Source of the DNA: Novipirellula aureliae
Lineage (GTDB): Bacteria > Planctomycetota > Planctomycetia > Pirellulales > Pirellulaceae
Direction of reading: 5' to 3'
Length of the DNA: 64,000 nt
Assembly (NCBI RefSeq): GCF_007860185.1
Contig: NZ_SJPY01000002.1
Span: 527,775 to 591,774 of the forward strand
Notes under the pieces: generated by a model
Told to the model about the DNA's origin: nothing
Database searches by the model: none
Seen by the model: only the letters and a program-made list of their open reading frames with translations
Part shown: positions 8,891 to 17,205 of the stretch, one piece after another
How positions within the stretch are numbered: the stretch's first letter is position 1
Layout of the letters: every line of letters begins with the position of its first letter
Translations under genes and position numbers: made by a program

Positions 8891-10419
8891 TTTCCGTCGC
8901 CTCGCTTGAGCGAACGGTTTGCATCCTTTTTCGCTTTGGATGCTTCGATTCGTCGCAGTAGGCGGGAACGGGTAATGCCCAGCGAGCGGGCCGCTTCAGC
9001 ACGGTTGCCCTCGGCAGCTTCTAACGCTGTTTCAATAAGCCTACGCTCAAACACTTCCAACTTTTGATCCAGAGAAACACTTTTTTTCTTTTCGACTCTT
9101 GATTGGGAACGAGGGTGGTACGAGCGAATCGACAAAGGCAAATTATCAGGAGTTAGCGTGTCGCCAGATGCGGTTCGGAACGAATGACGAATCGCGGCAT
9201 CGAGTTCGTCATAGTTTTTTGGCCAGGGATACTTAACGAGCAAATCCATTGCCGCTCGGCCAATCCGTTCGAGCTGACCCTCCTTGGCCGCGAAGCGGGC
9301 GTGCAGGATCGCCGTTGCAATCAAAGGGATATCCTCGACACGAACCGATAGCGGCGATAGCGTCACGGTCAAACCGCAAATGATTTCCGCCAAATCTTCG
9401 ACAATCGTAAACGCCGGTTGATGCGGATCCCCTACGAATGAATCTCCAGCCGATGATTCATTCGTCTGCGAATCACCGATCAATGATTCAGAGATTGTCC
9501 TGACATGGTGACTGCACAAGCCGATGATCCGAAAGCGACCTTCAAACAGCTTGACCAGATGAACCAAGTGGCGCTGAGCATCGAGCGGCATTTCATCCAA
9601 ATCACGAATGATCGCGGTCGCTAACGTTTCATTGGAATCGGTCAACCCACTGATCGCAGAAGCAATGGTTGCATCGAGTAATTCGGGATCCATCAAGGCA
9701 CCGTCGACCAGCACGAGCGGTTCACGTGGTGAGCTTTGCAGATGGATTCGGCGGGCAATCGATTCGCCTGCACAACCGGGTGGCCCAAACAAAGCCAAAT
9801 GCGTCCGGATCGATGCAGCGACTCGCAACCGCGAACGAATTTGACGCGCTTCGGCAGATTTGCCAATCGTGGCAAGTTCGGCGATCGACGTATGCTGTTT
9901 ACGCCAAGTATCGAGATATTGTCGTATCGCGGCCGCGTCTTCCAGCTCCTGGTTTAACTTTGGACTTAACGAGCGGTCTTCAAACGTTCCTCCGATTGCC
10001 AACGCGACTCCTCGACCGTCCTCTCGATCTGAATTCCCAACGCGAATAAAACGGACGTCCAACGGTTGAATCGGCTGAAACGACGGAGACGATTCCGCCG
10101 ATGCAGGCGATCCTGGCGTTGATTTTAGATAGGGTTGAACACGCAGGGATGCCGTACCACGTTGATACAGCCCCGGTGGTGGCGATAACGATGCCGCCAG
10201 TTGATCGAGCGGGTCGTCCGAACAAGGGCTACCCGCGATACACCTTCGATTCAGTAGCGTTTCAACGTCGATACCCAACCAACGTGCCGTCGATGCGGAC
10301 AAGTAGACGAGCATACCCTCCGCGTCGATCGCCCATACTGGGGCGTCGGATGCGTCGAATAAACGCATCAACGTTCGAATCTTTGTGCCCGATCTGGTCA
10401 TAGTAAAACTTGTATTCAC
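8887..10419 (-). CDS. Degenerate sigma-54-activator-like regulator (PAS, AAA-like, Fis HTH)
   Basis: A 510-residue protein arranged like a bacterial enhancer-binding protein: a PAS-like sensor (about residues 20-60, with APVWAIDAEGMLVYLS), a central AAA-type region (about 180-420), and a Fis-type helix-turn-helix at the C-terminus (EGNRAEAARSLGITRSRLLRRI). The central domain is degenerate. The Walker A position reads GPPGCAGES (residues 212-220), lacking the lysine; a DLDEM motif (273-277) stands where Walker B is expected; and no GAFTGA loop for sigma-54 contact is present. It may thus bind DNA without remodelling sigma-54 holoenzyme. The start is a GTG overlapping the stop of the upstream CPBP gene (GTGA). 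Its own stop overlaps the next start. Family assignment is good; activity is uncertain. Confidence 0.75.
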   Translation of the reverse strand: MNTSFTMTRSGTKIRTLMRLFDASDAPVWAIDAEGMLVYLSASTARWLGIDVETLLNRRCIAGSPCSDDPLDQLAASLSPPPGLYQRGTASLRVQPYLKSTPGSPASAESSPSFQPIQPLDVRFIRVGNSDREDGRGVALAIGGTFEDRSLSPKLNQELEDAAAIRQYLDTWRKQHTSIAELATIGKSAEARQIRSRLRVAASIRTHLALFGPPGCAGESIARRIHLQSSPREPLVLVDGALMDPELLDATIASAISGLTDSNETLATAIIRDLDEMPLDAQRHLVHLVKLFEGRFRIIGLCSHHVRTISESLIGDSQTNESSAGDSFVGDPHQPAFTIVEDLAEIICGLTVTLSPLSVRVEDIPLIATAILHARFAAKEGQLERIGRAAMDLLVKYPWPKNYDELDAAIRHSFRTASGDTLTPDNLPLSIRSYHPRSQSRVEKKKSVSLDQKLEVFERRLIETALEAAEGNRAEAARSLGITRSRLLRRIEASKAKKDANRSLKRGDGK

Positions 10420-11369
10420 GCGGTAGCGACTTCCGCCGGACGCCCGAAGTAAATCGACGCCATAATCACGGTGGTTACCCCTAATACCCCCATCCCTAAA
10501 ATCACTAGAAAAATGGCAACCGTGGGTGCTCCTACCATCTCGGCTTGCTCCGCCGGAGCCAAAGTGACGGCCACGACACTGATAAAGTTGTTAACGAAGT
10601 GAGCCAGCATCGCGGGGAACAACGAACCACTGCGCCAACTCAACCACCCCAAATACAAGCCAATGGGAAAGACTGCGATGATGTGAACAAAATCCATGTG
10701 GAACGCAGCGAACAAAAAGGAGGATACCAGAATGCCCAACAGAGGCCCCCAGGACTGGTTCAAGCGAGTTTGAACATAGCCGCGAAACAGCAACTCTTCA
10801 CAAATCGCAGGCGTCGCTCCGATCAGAAACGCGATCGGAATCAGAAAACCGGTTTTGCCGTGAAAACGGAATGCTTCGCTCATCTGTTTCAAACTTTCGC
10901 TGTCCTGCATAAAACTGCCAACGATCATCGATGAGACCATGCCAACGAGCGGCGTCGCAAACGCTGCAGCAATCCATACCCAAATCGGCCAATGACCACG
11001 GACCAACGACAACCGCTTTCGCATCTCCACCGGCGATAAATAGGCGGCAATCAACGGCGGTATAATCATCGAACATTGTGGCACGAGAATCAGCAGCACC
11101 ATGCCAACGCGAGATTCAAAAACCTTCGTCGTGTTGGCTGGATCCGCAAACATCGCTGGCGATGGGCTACCATGAACGATAAAAAACGCCAAAAAAGTCG
11201 CCACAAAACTGACAAACAGGAAAACTCCCAACGAAATCCCAACCACTGCCAACGGTGTCCACCAACGAGGACGCCGAGCCAAAGAGGCGATAATGATGGG
11301 TAATTCATCCTTCCCGTCCATCAAGGTCTCCGGTGGAGGATAGGGAACGGGTGGTAACGATGATTCCAT
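10416..11369 (-). CDS. CPBP-family intramembrane metalloprotease
   Basis: About 317 residues with some eight membrane segments. It carries the CPBP (Abi/Rce1-like) signature: EELLFRG in the middle (the EExxxR motif), a FxxxH-type motif in LFAAFHMDF, and HFVNN near the end, which together form the metal/active site in this family. It would cleave or process membrane-associated substrates; the substrate is unknown. The frame extends upstream to 11435, but the ATG at 11367-11369 (MESSLPPVPYPPPE) gives a more natural proline-rich cytoplasmic start, so I chose it; neither has a clear ribosome site. It is the first gene of a four-gene operon with the AAA-like regulator, suggesting that membrane proteolysis and that regulator act in one pathway. 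Confidence 0.82.
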   Translation of the reverse strand: MESSLPPVPYPPPETLMDGKDELPIIIASLARRPRWWTPLAVVGISLGVFLFVSFVATFLAFFIVHGSPSPAMFADPANTTKVFESRVGMVLLILVPQCSMIIPPLIAAYLSPVEMRKRLSLVRGHWPIWVWIAAAFATPLVGMVSSMIVGSFMQDSESLKQMSEAFRFHGKTGFLIPIAFLIGATPAICEELLFRGYVQTRLNQSWGPLLGILVSSFLFAAFHMDFVHIIAVFPIGLYLGWLSWRSGSLFPAMLAHFVNNFISVVAVTLAPAEQAEMVGAPTVAIFLVILGMGVLGVTTVIMASIYFGRPAEVATA

Positions 11370-11657
11370 AACGAAAAACCGGGATAATGGGGCGGGCAAG
11401 CGAACGTTAAATGACCGTTTCTCTAGTGTAAGCAAAACACCGAACGAGGCGAACCTAGGCGAACGGCAGAAAAGCTAACCCATTGTATAACAAGGCGGCT
11501 GTTTTGACATTTCGGTTTGCAGTGCCAGGATATCACCTCTCTTGTCCGCCCGATCGGATGTCGCTAATCGTTGGACTGCAAAATAGTCGTGATCGCTTGC
11601 GCTTCTTCGTCCTTTTTTTTGCCTCGCATCTTTTGCCTCTCCCAATCCAGCGTCAGC

Positions 11658-13058
11658 CTAACGCAACACGGCAATCGGCAACCCCGTGCCCGAAATCGTG
11701 ACTGGCGGAGACGCTAACGGACTGGCATTCAGACTGCGGCCATAGACCGTCACAGCCAAAGCGGCGATAAAGAACATGAACATGTTCGACATCGGAATCA
11801 TCGTCACGTCCTGGAACATCCCGTTGCAGAAGTAACCGGCAAAGCCGCCGAGCCAAATGAATCCGGCATGGCGGGCCATTTGCGATTTCCCTTTGTCGTT
11901 GACCATTTGCCACGAGACAGCGGTCGTAATCGTTAAGATACCAAGAAACAACAACAATCCGACCAAACCCGCGTCCACCAAGATCGAAAGAAAAATGTTG
12001 TGTTGCGTATACGGGCGAGCTTGATCGAGCGGCAATCCGTAGGACCGAACCGTGTGATAGGGTTCGCTATTCTCAAGATAATGGCCAAATCCATGGCCTA
12101 GAATCGGACGTTCTTTGAACATTTCCCAAGCCACGATGGCTAACAAGGGACGTAGTTGAACCGATTTTTCGGCGTCGGCAGCACTCAGATTCTTATCACG
12201 CTTCATTTGCATAAATTGATCTTTTAGCCCGGCAGCCCCCGCCGCTCCGAGCAGGAACATCGACGCCAACCCGAGAACTCGAAGCCAACGTGGTGAATAG
12301 ACCCAAACAATAACAGCAACCGCCGCGATCCCCCCCATCCACGAGCTTCGCGTCAGCGTGCAATAGATACCCGCCAGAATCAACGTTACCAATCCGGCAT
12401 AGGCAAATTTTACCCGGTGGTTCGATTGGATGAACCCAAGAATCGCTATGACCAAAGAAATCGTCATGACCACCGCGTTGCCCGAAGGATTTAGCAGCGG
12501 TCCCCGAGCGCGTCCAAAAAACTCCCAGATCTTTCCGTTGACGATGTAGCGTGGAAACACCAACGCATGAAATCCTGATACTTCAAGGATTGCGGTGACC
12601 GACAAGTAGATGCCTAACCCAAGCAACAAACGTTCGACCCACTTCATATCCTTCGCTGTAATCTCGCTGACACGCACGACCGCGTACGTTCCAATCGGCA
12701 TGGCTACATAAAACAGCCATCGGGCAATGGGCGAATTTTCTTTCGCACCCGGCCCACCCATCAAAGCACTTATGAGTAGCCAACCCATCCATGCGATGAC
12801 GGCGATATCAATTCTCGTTAAACGCGATAAAACCAATTCGCCTTGACGTAGCCGCACCAAGACGAGTCCGAACATCGCCAACCACAACACCCGGTCGACT
12901 GTGATTGGAATCGGAGCTGGGATCGACAAAAACGCGGGCCCTACCACCGTACCAACCAACAACACCATCGTTGCCAATAGGATCGTTCGCCCGTATGTCA
13001 ACAACGGACCGATCCAAACAGCAGACGCGATGGAAAAGAGGACGATTAGAAATATCAT
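11658..13058 (-). CDS. O-antigen ligase / polymerase-like membrane protein
   Basis: About 466 residues with roughly twelve membrane helices and one large periplasmic loop containing the Wzy_C-type signature (GHGFGHYLENSEPYH ... TQHNIFLSILVDAGLVGLLLFLG), typical of the WaaL/Wzy superfamily that joins or polymerises surface polysaccharide. The frame runs on to 13217, but the ATG at 13056-13058 overlaps the stop of the upstream acyltransferase by four bases (ATGA) and begins right at the first membrane helix (MIFLIVLF). It was therefore chosen. The coupling to an acyltransferase supports a role in making or decorating an extracellular glycan. Ligase versus polymerase cannot be decided from sequence alone. 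Confidence 0.8.
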   Translation of the reverse strand: MIFLIVLFSIASAVWIGPLLTYGRTILLATMVLLVGTVVGPAFLSIPAPIPITVDRVLWLAMFGLVLVRLRQGELVLSRLTRIDIAVIAWMGWLLISALMGGPGAKENSPIARWLFYVAMPIGTYAVVRVSEITAKDMKWVERLLLGLGIYLSVTAILEVSGFHALVFPRYIVNGKIWEFFGRARGPLLNPSGNAVVMTISLVIAILGFIQSNHRVKFAYAGLVTLILAGIYCTLTRSSWMGGIAAVAVIVWVYSPRWLRVLGLASMFLLGAAGAAGLKDQFMQMKRDKNLSAADAEKSVQLRPLLAIVAWEMFKERPILGHGFGHYLENSEPYHTVRSYGLPLDQARPYTQHNIFLSILVDAGLVGLLLFLGILTITTAVSWQMVNDKGKSQMARHAGFIWLGGFAGYFCNGMFQDVTMIPMSNMFMFFIAALAVTVYGRSLNASPLASPPVTISGTGLPIAVLR

Positions 13059-14218
13059 CGCGACATACCTTTGCCTGGAGTATCTGCTTGGCTCAAACTT
13101 ACTGCCTGCTGGGACGACCGCCCGCCCGTAAAAATTGCAAAAGCGGTTGGCAGTACTCGCTCCAGCAACCATCCGGCGGTAAAGCATCCTATTACCGTGA
13201 TTGGAAACAAAATCCAAAACCGCATGGGTACTTCAATCACGCGATCTGCGATTCGATAAAGTGCGGTTTGCAGGGGAAATTCATGGACCAAATAAACGAA
13301 AAATGCCAGACCCGACAATCGAGAAAGCAACGGACTTCGAAGGTGCCAACTGATCGCCCACATCGCAACCATCCCACACAGAATCGATGCCTTTTGAATC
13401 AATAAACTGGTGATCGTATACTGCTGCACATACCACGAGTCATAATCGGGCTTTAAGATCAATCGAACGAGAATCAAGCTAAACCAGAGCAGGACGATGC
13501 ATGCGGTCAAGCTGCGCCGGAAATTGCCCAACTGTACGAGCCAATCCACATATTTCGTCGCGATTGCACCGAGACAGAAAAAGAACAGCGTCTCGATGTT
13601 TAACAGGTAGAGTTCTCCGATCACTGGAAAAGGCTGGAAATGAATCATCCATAAAACCGCCAACCCTATCAAAAACGATTGATACGTTTTTTCGAGCAGC
13701 AAGCGAAGTAATGGTGCAACCGCCACAAGCACAAACAAATCTCGCAAAAACCAAAGCTGTACCGATTGCGGATTCAAAATCCATTTGGCGAACAACTCAC
13801 CGCTCGAAAGTGGAACGGGGTTACCTTCCGCCTGGCGTACAAACCACCACGCAAGTATCCCTATCGCACTGATAATCAGGTACGGAATCAACAGGGTACG
13901 ACTTCGCTGCCGCAGTTTTCTCAAGTAACAACTCAATGTTCCTTGGTCGCTAAGAAAGTAGAAAAATCCTGCCGCGAATGCGAACAAAGGGACGGCAACC
14001 CGGGCGACTCCCCCCGTCAAAAACGCTTGAAGAAGCTCGTTGGTCGAAGCGTCACCAATGCTCGCCGATACCGGATAGGCTGAGCCGTAATGGATCGCAA
14101 CCACGAAAACCGTTGCGAAGAATGCAACGACTTGGAAGGATTGTTTCGTTTCAGCAGACAACTCGATACGCAATGGAGGAATATCCATTTGTGACGTTTG
14201 AAGCAGATTTACGGACAA
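13055..14218 (-). CDS. Membrane acyltransferase (acyltransferase 3 family)
   Basis: A 387-residue polytopic protein with about ten membrane segments. The opening helix VVAFFATVFVVAIHYG places a histidine near the membrane face, as in acyltransferase-3 family proteins (OafA/NodX type) that acetylate or succinylate sugars; the family's second conserved region is represented by VAVPLFAFAAGFFYF followed by a basic stretch (KLRQRSRTLLIPYLI). A start at an internal ATG (MDIPPLRIEL, about 14188) is also plausible. Its stop overlaps the start of the O-antigen ligase-like gene, so the pair is probably co-translated and both modify surface polysaccharide. Acyl donor and acceptor are unknown. Confidence 0.8.
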   Translation of the reverse strand: MSVNLLQTSQMDIPPLRIELSAETKQSFQVVAFFATVFVVAIHYGSAYPVSASIGDASTNELLQAFLTGGVARVAVPLFAFAAGFFYFLSDQGTLSCYLRKLRQRSRTLLIPYLIISAIGILAWWFVRQAEGNPVPLSSGELFAKWILNPQSVQLWFLRDLFVLVAVAPLLRLLLEKTYQSFLIGLAVLWMIHFQPFPVIGELYLLNIETLFFFCLGAIATKYVDWLVQLGNFRRSLTACIVLLWFSLILVRLILKPDYDSWYVQQYTITSLLIQKASILCGMVAMWAISWHLRSPLLSRLSGLAFFVYLVHEFPLQTALYRIADRVIEVPMRFWILFPITVIGCFTAGWLLERVLPTAFAIFTGGRSSQQAVSLSQADTPGKGMSR

Positions 14219-14332
14219 CTCCGATTTGCTCGGAGCGAACCGCTTGGCCGCGGCTTGGGCACACAGCCTGCTGAAACATAAGTCAGGCTAAGTAAACCGC
14301 AACGAAAATCTAAAAAACATCCCCATGTCAGC

Positions 14333-15298
14333 CTACATCGATCCGCAGGTGACCATCGATACCTTTAACGAGGCAGCTAGTTGTGCGATTTCACCACCTG
14401 CAGAATAGTGGAAAGAGATTTTCAATTTTTCATTTGCGGCGATCTCAAATGGCGATTCGATAGGCAAAACCAAACATTGGTTCGGCCATGTGATCGCCTG
14501 TTGCTGCTCCTCATCTATCGCCAAAATGTTCTGAGTGACAAAACGCACCGCATTGACCGTTGCGTCGATGCTCGCTTCACAACCTTCAGGAAACTTGAAC
14601 TGCATCGGAATCAACCCATCATACGTGATCGTCGCATAGGCGGATAACGGAGCAATTTCCGTCGTGCGTGACTGCTCGATTAGCGGCGCCTGGAACATTG
14701 GAACCGGCGCATGATAACCCGCGAAGTCGAACGATTGATGAACCGGCTGGGCCATCAAAATCGAGGCCTCGGGAATAAAGACAGGCAACTTCGGACCATG
14801 CTTTTGGCGATATCGCTTTTTGAAGCCAGCGATCACTTGAGCTTGCTGCTCTCGCAACAATCCAACATGAAGCATCTCGCAAACGACCACGTCGACTGGC
14901 TCATCAGGCACATACTCGGATGCATCCATTTGAATCACCTCGATTTGGTCCTCAAGACCGTTTTGCAGGATCAGCTTTTCAGCAAAGTTGACGAGTTCGG
15001 GATTGCGTTCGACACAAACGACCTGCGCTCCGCAACGAGCGGCAAAGGACGATAAAATGCCAGTGCCGCCACCAAGTTCAAGCACCCGCATCCCTGGAGC
15101 AACGAGGTAATTGATCGCATCACGAAAGGCAATGACACGATCATCATCCTGAAGCATATTGTAGTGATACAATAACGGAATGTATTGGCCGAGAACATGA
15201 TCGCCTGATTCGGATGCCAGAGGGGAAATAGATCGTGAAAGAGTCGACTGGTGCATCCTTGCCTTCGATAGAAATCGTGAAAAACCGTTTATTTCCAA
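14333..15298 (-). CDS. SAM-dependent methyltransferase, PRMT-like
   Basis: A 321-residue class I methyltransferase. The S-adenosylmethionine-binding motif I is VLELGGGTG (about residues 72-80), followed by CVERN (acidic residue at the end of strand 2). Two features recall protein arginine methyltransferases: MLQDDDRVIAFRDAI just before motif I, close to the MLKDEVRT...YR segment of PRMTs, and CEMLHVGLLRE, whose two glutamates (141 and 150) have the same spacing as the PRMT double-E loop. The C-terminal half is beta-rich, as in PRMT barrel domains, but I see no clear THW loop. Start choice is open: an ATG at 15256 (MHQSTLSRS) is also possible. Substrate is unknown; arginine methylation is inference. 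Confidence 0.75.
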   Translation of the reverse strand: MEINGFSRFLSKARMHQSTLSRSISPLASESGDHVLGQYIPLLYHYNMLQDDDRVIAFRDAINYLVAPGMRVLELGGGTGILSSFAARCGAQVVCVERNPELVNFAEKLILQNGLEDQIEVIQMDASEYVPDEPVDVVVCEMLHVGLLREQQAQVIAGFKKRYRQKHGPKLPVFIPEASILMAQPVHQSFDFAGYHAPVPMFQAPLIEQSRTTEIAPLSAYATITYDGLIPMQFKFPEGCEASIDATVNAVRFVTQNILAIDEEQQQAITWPNQCLVLPIESPFEIAANEKLKISFHYSAGGEIAQLAASLKVSMVTCGSM

Positions 15299-15576
15299 CC
15301 ACGCTGAAATTAGTCGGTCATCCTAGAGAGATACAGCTTGGGAACCAATAGCAATACAGCACCCCCATCAGAATCCGATGCCAGATATTTCCCGTTGCAA
15401 GATTGTGAAAATGCGGGCGATCATTCAAGGTTGTCTTGATTGCTTTTCTAAAATTACTTGGAACCAATCAACGCATTGGTGGATTTCTGACCTAGGTTCT
15501 CAGTAGATAGATAAGGAGCGTCTCTCACAGACATTCTTCTCAACTTGCAGAACCGACTATTCACGGAATCAACACG

Positions 15577-15903
15577 ATGAAACGTATAAAAACAAGCGGT
15601 TTTTCGCTTCTAGAAGTGATCGCAGCAGTTATCATTTTGGCAGTCGTCGCGGCGGCAACCGTAGCCACTGTAGCTCCAACGCATCAAAAGAACACCGACA
15701 ACCTTGCCGAACGAGAAGTTGCGACCCTCAACAGTATGGCCCAGACCTACTTCCATGAAGTCGGCACCTATCCTCGAAACGTCAACGATTTGGTTACCCA
15801 AAACTATCTCAATAACGTGACGACTGCGGACAAGGCTCGCATCAAGAGTATCGTGCAAAACTATACCTACCATCGCGCAACCGGTGAATTCACCAAGAAG
15901 TAG
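15577..15903 (+). CDS. Type IV pilin-like / pseudopilin protein
   Basis: A 108-residue protein with a short basic leader (MKRIKTS) and the prepilin peptidase motif GFSLLEVIAAVIIL, in which cleavage after Gly leaves an N-terminal Phe and glutamate at +5. The following hydrophobic helix would embed in the inner membrane until assembly into a pilus or pseudopilus. The body ends in YHRATGEFTKK. Its small size resembles GspG/PulG-type pseudopilins without the usual calcium-binding C-terminal loop, or a minor pilin. It stands alone: no secretion or pilus genes are near. A purine-rich AAGGAG occurs about 60 bases upstream, too far to be its ribosome site. Confidence 0.85.
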   Translation: MKRIKTSGFSLLEVIAAVIILAVVAAATVATVAPTHQKNTDNLAEREVATLNSMAQTYFHEVGTYPRNVNDLVTQNYLNNVTTADKARIKSIVQNYTYHRATGEFTKK

Positions 15904-16073
15904 ATTTGCGATCACGCTAGCGATCCACTTGGTATTCGAAACCCTCAAACACATAATTTCAGCCTGCGGACTCGCGAGGTTCGACGTCATCAAGCAAACC
16001 GTTTGGTGGAAGCCGCCGTCGCACTGGCACAACCATCAAGTAATCAGCGTTGGTCCGAATTAGCGATTTTTTC
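15904..16073. other. Intergenic leader before the MITE
   Basis: I see no gene here between the pseudopilin stop and the MITE. The stretch ends in the first copy of the 8-bp target repeat (16066-16073). Confidence 0.5.
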
Positions 16074-16347
16074 GACACTTCTCGCTAATCGCCACCATCA
16101 AACTATCCGCCCCCAACGACCTTGCGTCGTTGGAGCGAACGATTGTTAGCTAAATCCTAGTGTTTTTCACATGATCGACCCCAACGGGCTTGCCCCGTTG
16201 GGTGAGCGAGATCTGATTCACCAACGGGACAAGCCCATTGGGGTCTTACTTGACAACGGTGCTGTTTTTAGCTGCCAATCGTTGGCTCCAATGGGGCAAG
16301 CCCATTGGGGGCCGCTGCAACAGTGGTGGCGATTAGCGAGAAGTGTC
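16074..16347. mobile_element. Hairpin MITE with 24-bp perfect terminal inverted repeats and 8-bp target duplication
   Basis: The element is bounded by perfect 24-base inverted repeats (16074-16097 and 16324-16347). It is flanked on both sides by the same 8 bases, attttttc (16066-16073 and 16348-16355), an apparent target-site duplication. The two halves align along their whole length when one is reverse-complemented, with the symmetry centre at AGATCT (16209-16214). The element is therefore one long imperfect palindrome that would fold into a branched hairpin; internal smaller palindromes such as CCCCAACGGG...CCCGTTGGG sit inside. It has no coding capacity. An 8-bp duplication is shared by several IS families, so the mobilising transposase cannot be named. 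Confidence 0.85.
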
Positions 16348-16567
16348 ATTTTTTCCAATCAACAAACAAAAAATCGATGTCGCACAAATGCACCTAGCTG
16401 GAAATACCGGTTGTAACGCCTTGCGGAAGAGTAAATGACGCCAACTGCACCCTGTCGCTCGACTCACCGTCCTGGTTTGCGTAAGCGAGCTATATTTCAC
16501 GAGTGCTTCGTCAAAAGATACCTTTCGGGTTGCATTTTATGTGGCTGTGGCTTCCAGCCGCAGCGTA

Positions 16568-16629
16568 CTGAGGCAAGATGCCCCTGCCACTGTTTTGCCA
16601 AGTCTAAAATCAAGCGGTGACAAAGCACG
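16568..16629 (-). repeat. 62-bp dispersed hairpin repeat, copy A
   Basis: On the minus strand this 62-base segment aligns without gaps, at roughly 84% identity by eye, with 32437-32498 on the plus strand. It contains a GTGGCAGGGG...CCTCAG-type imperfect palindrome around CATCTTG. Next to it, CTGTGGCTTCCAGCCGCAG (about 16544-16562) is a further palindromic stretch. Both look like small interspersed elements rather than genes. Confidence 0.7.
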
Positions 16630-16747
16630 AGGTTGTAATCATTCAACATCAAGGTGGCGTTACCGGACCATTTCCTGCCGCCCCTCTCCGTTGCGGATCT
16701 CTCTGTAGTGGATGGAGGAATGCTGAAGTCTATTACGGTCAAGAAGG

Positions 16748-17131
16748 ATGGAATTAGTAGAAATGACAATTGTAATTGCAGAAGACGATCCCGCTTTTCG
16801 AAGCGTCCTGGCGTATACAATGAAACGCATAGGTTTTAAGGTTGAGTGCTTTGGAGATGGCGATGCGGCCTATGGCCGTTTGCAGCAGGGCAACGTTGAC
16901 CTACTGATCACGGATCAACAGATGCCGTTCTGCAGCGGTGTTGAACTACTAAAGCGAATCGCCTGCGATCCCTCTCTCGCCGGTTTGCCAGCGATCCTAT
17001 GCACCGCAAAAGGACTGGAACTTGATGGTGGCCAGCTGCGATCTCAGTTCAACCTGCTCTCCATCGAGCACAAACCGATCAGCCCCAGGAAACTCGGTAA
17101 CTTGGTCGGGAATTATTTCGCCGCTACGTAG
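16748..17131 (+). CDS. Single-domain response regulator (receiver only)
   Basis: A 127-residue receiver domain with no output domain. It shows the acidic pair in IAEDDPAF, the phospho-acceptor aspartate at 56 (LLITDQQMP), the conserved threonine at 86 (LCTAKG) and the lysine at 109 (IEHKPIS), so phosphorylation by a histidine kinase is expected. No kinase is nearby; such stand-alone receivers usually act by protein-protein contact or in phosphorelays. The ATG at 16748 is preceded almost immediately by AAGAAGG, too close for a good ribosome site, so the ATG at 16763 (MTIVIAEDD) may be the true start. It converges with lysS, the two stops being about 74 bases apart. Confidence 0.85.
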   Translation: MELVEMTIVIAEDDPAFRSVLAYTMKRIGFKVECFGDGDAAYGRLQQGNVDLLITDQQMPFCSGVELLKRIACDPSLAGLPAILCTAKGLELDGGQLRSQFNLLSIEHKPISPRKLGNLVGNYFAAT

Positions 17132-17205
17132 CGAACGTCGCCAAGACTTTCGTCGCCCTGCCGTATAAAACGAGACGCTTGACGAGTTTCGCTACTCGAG
17201 ATGTC

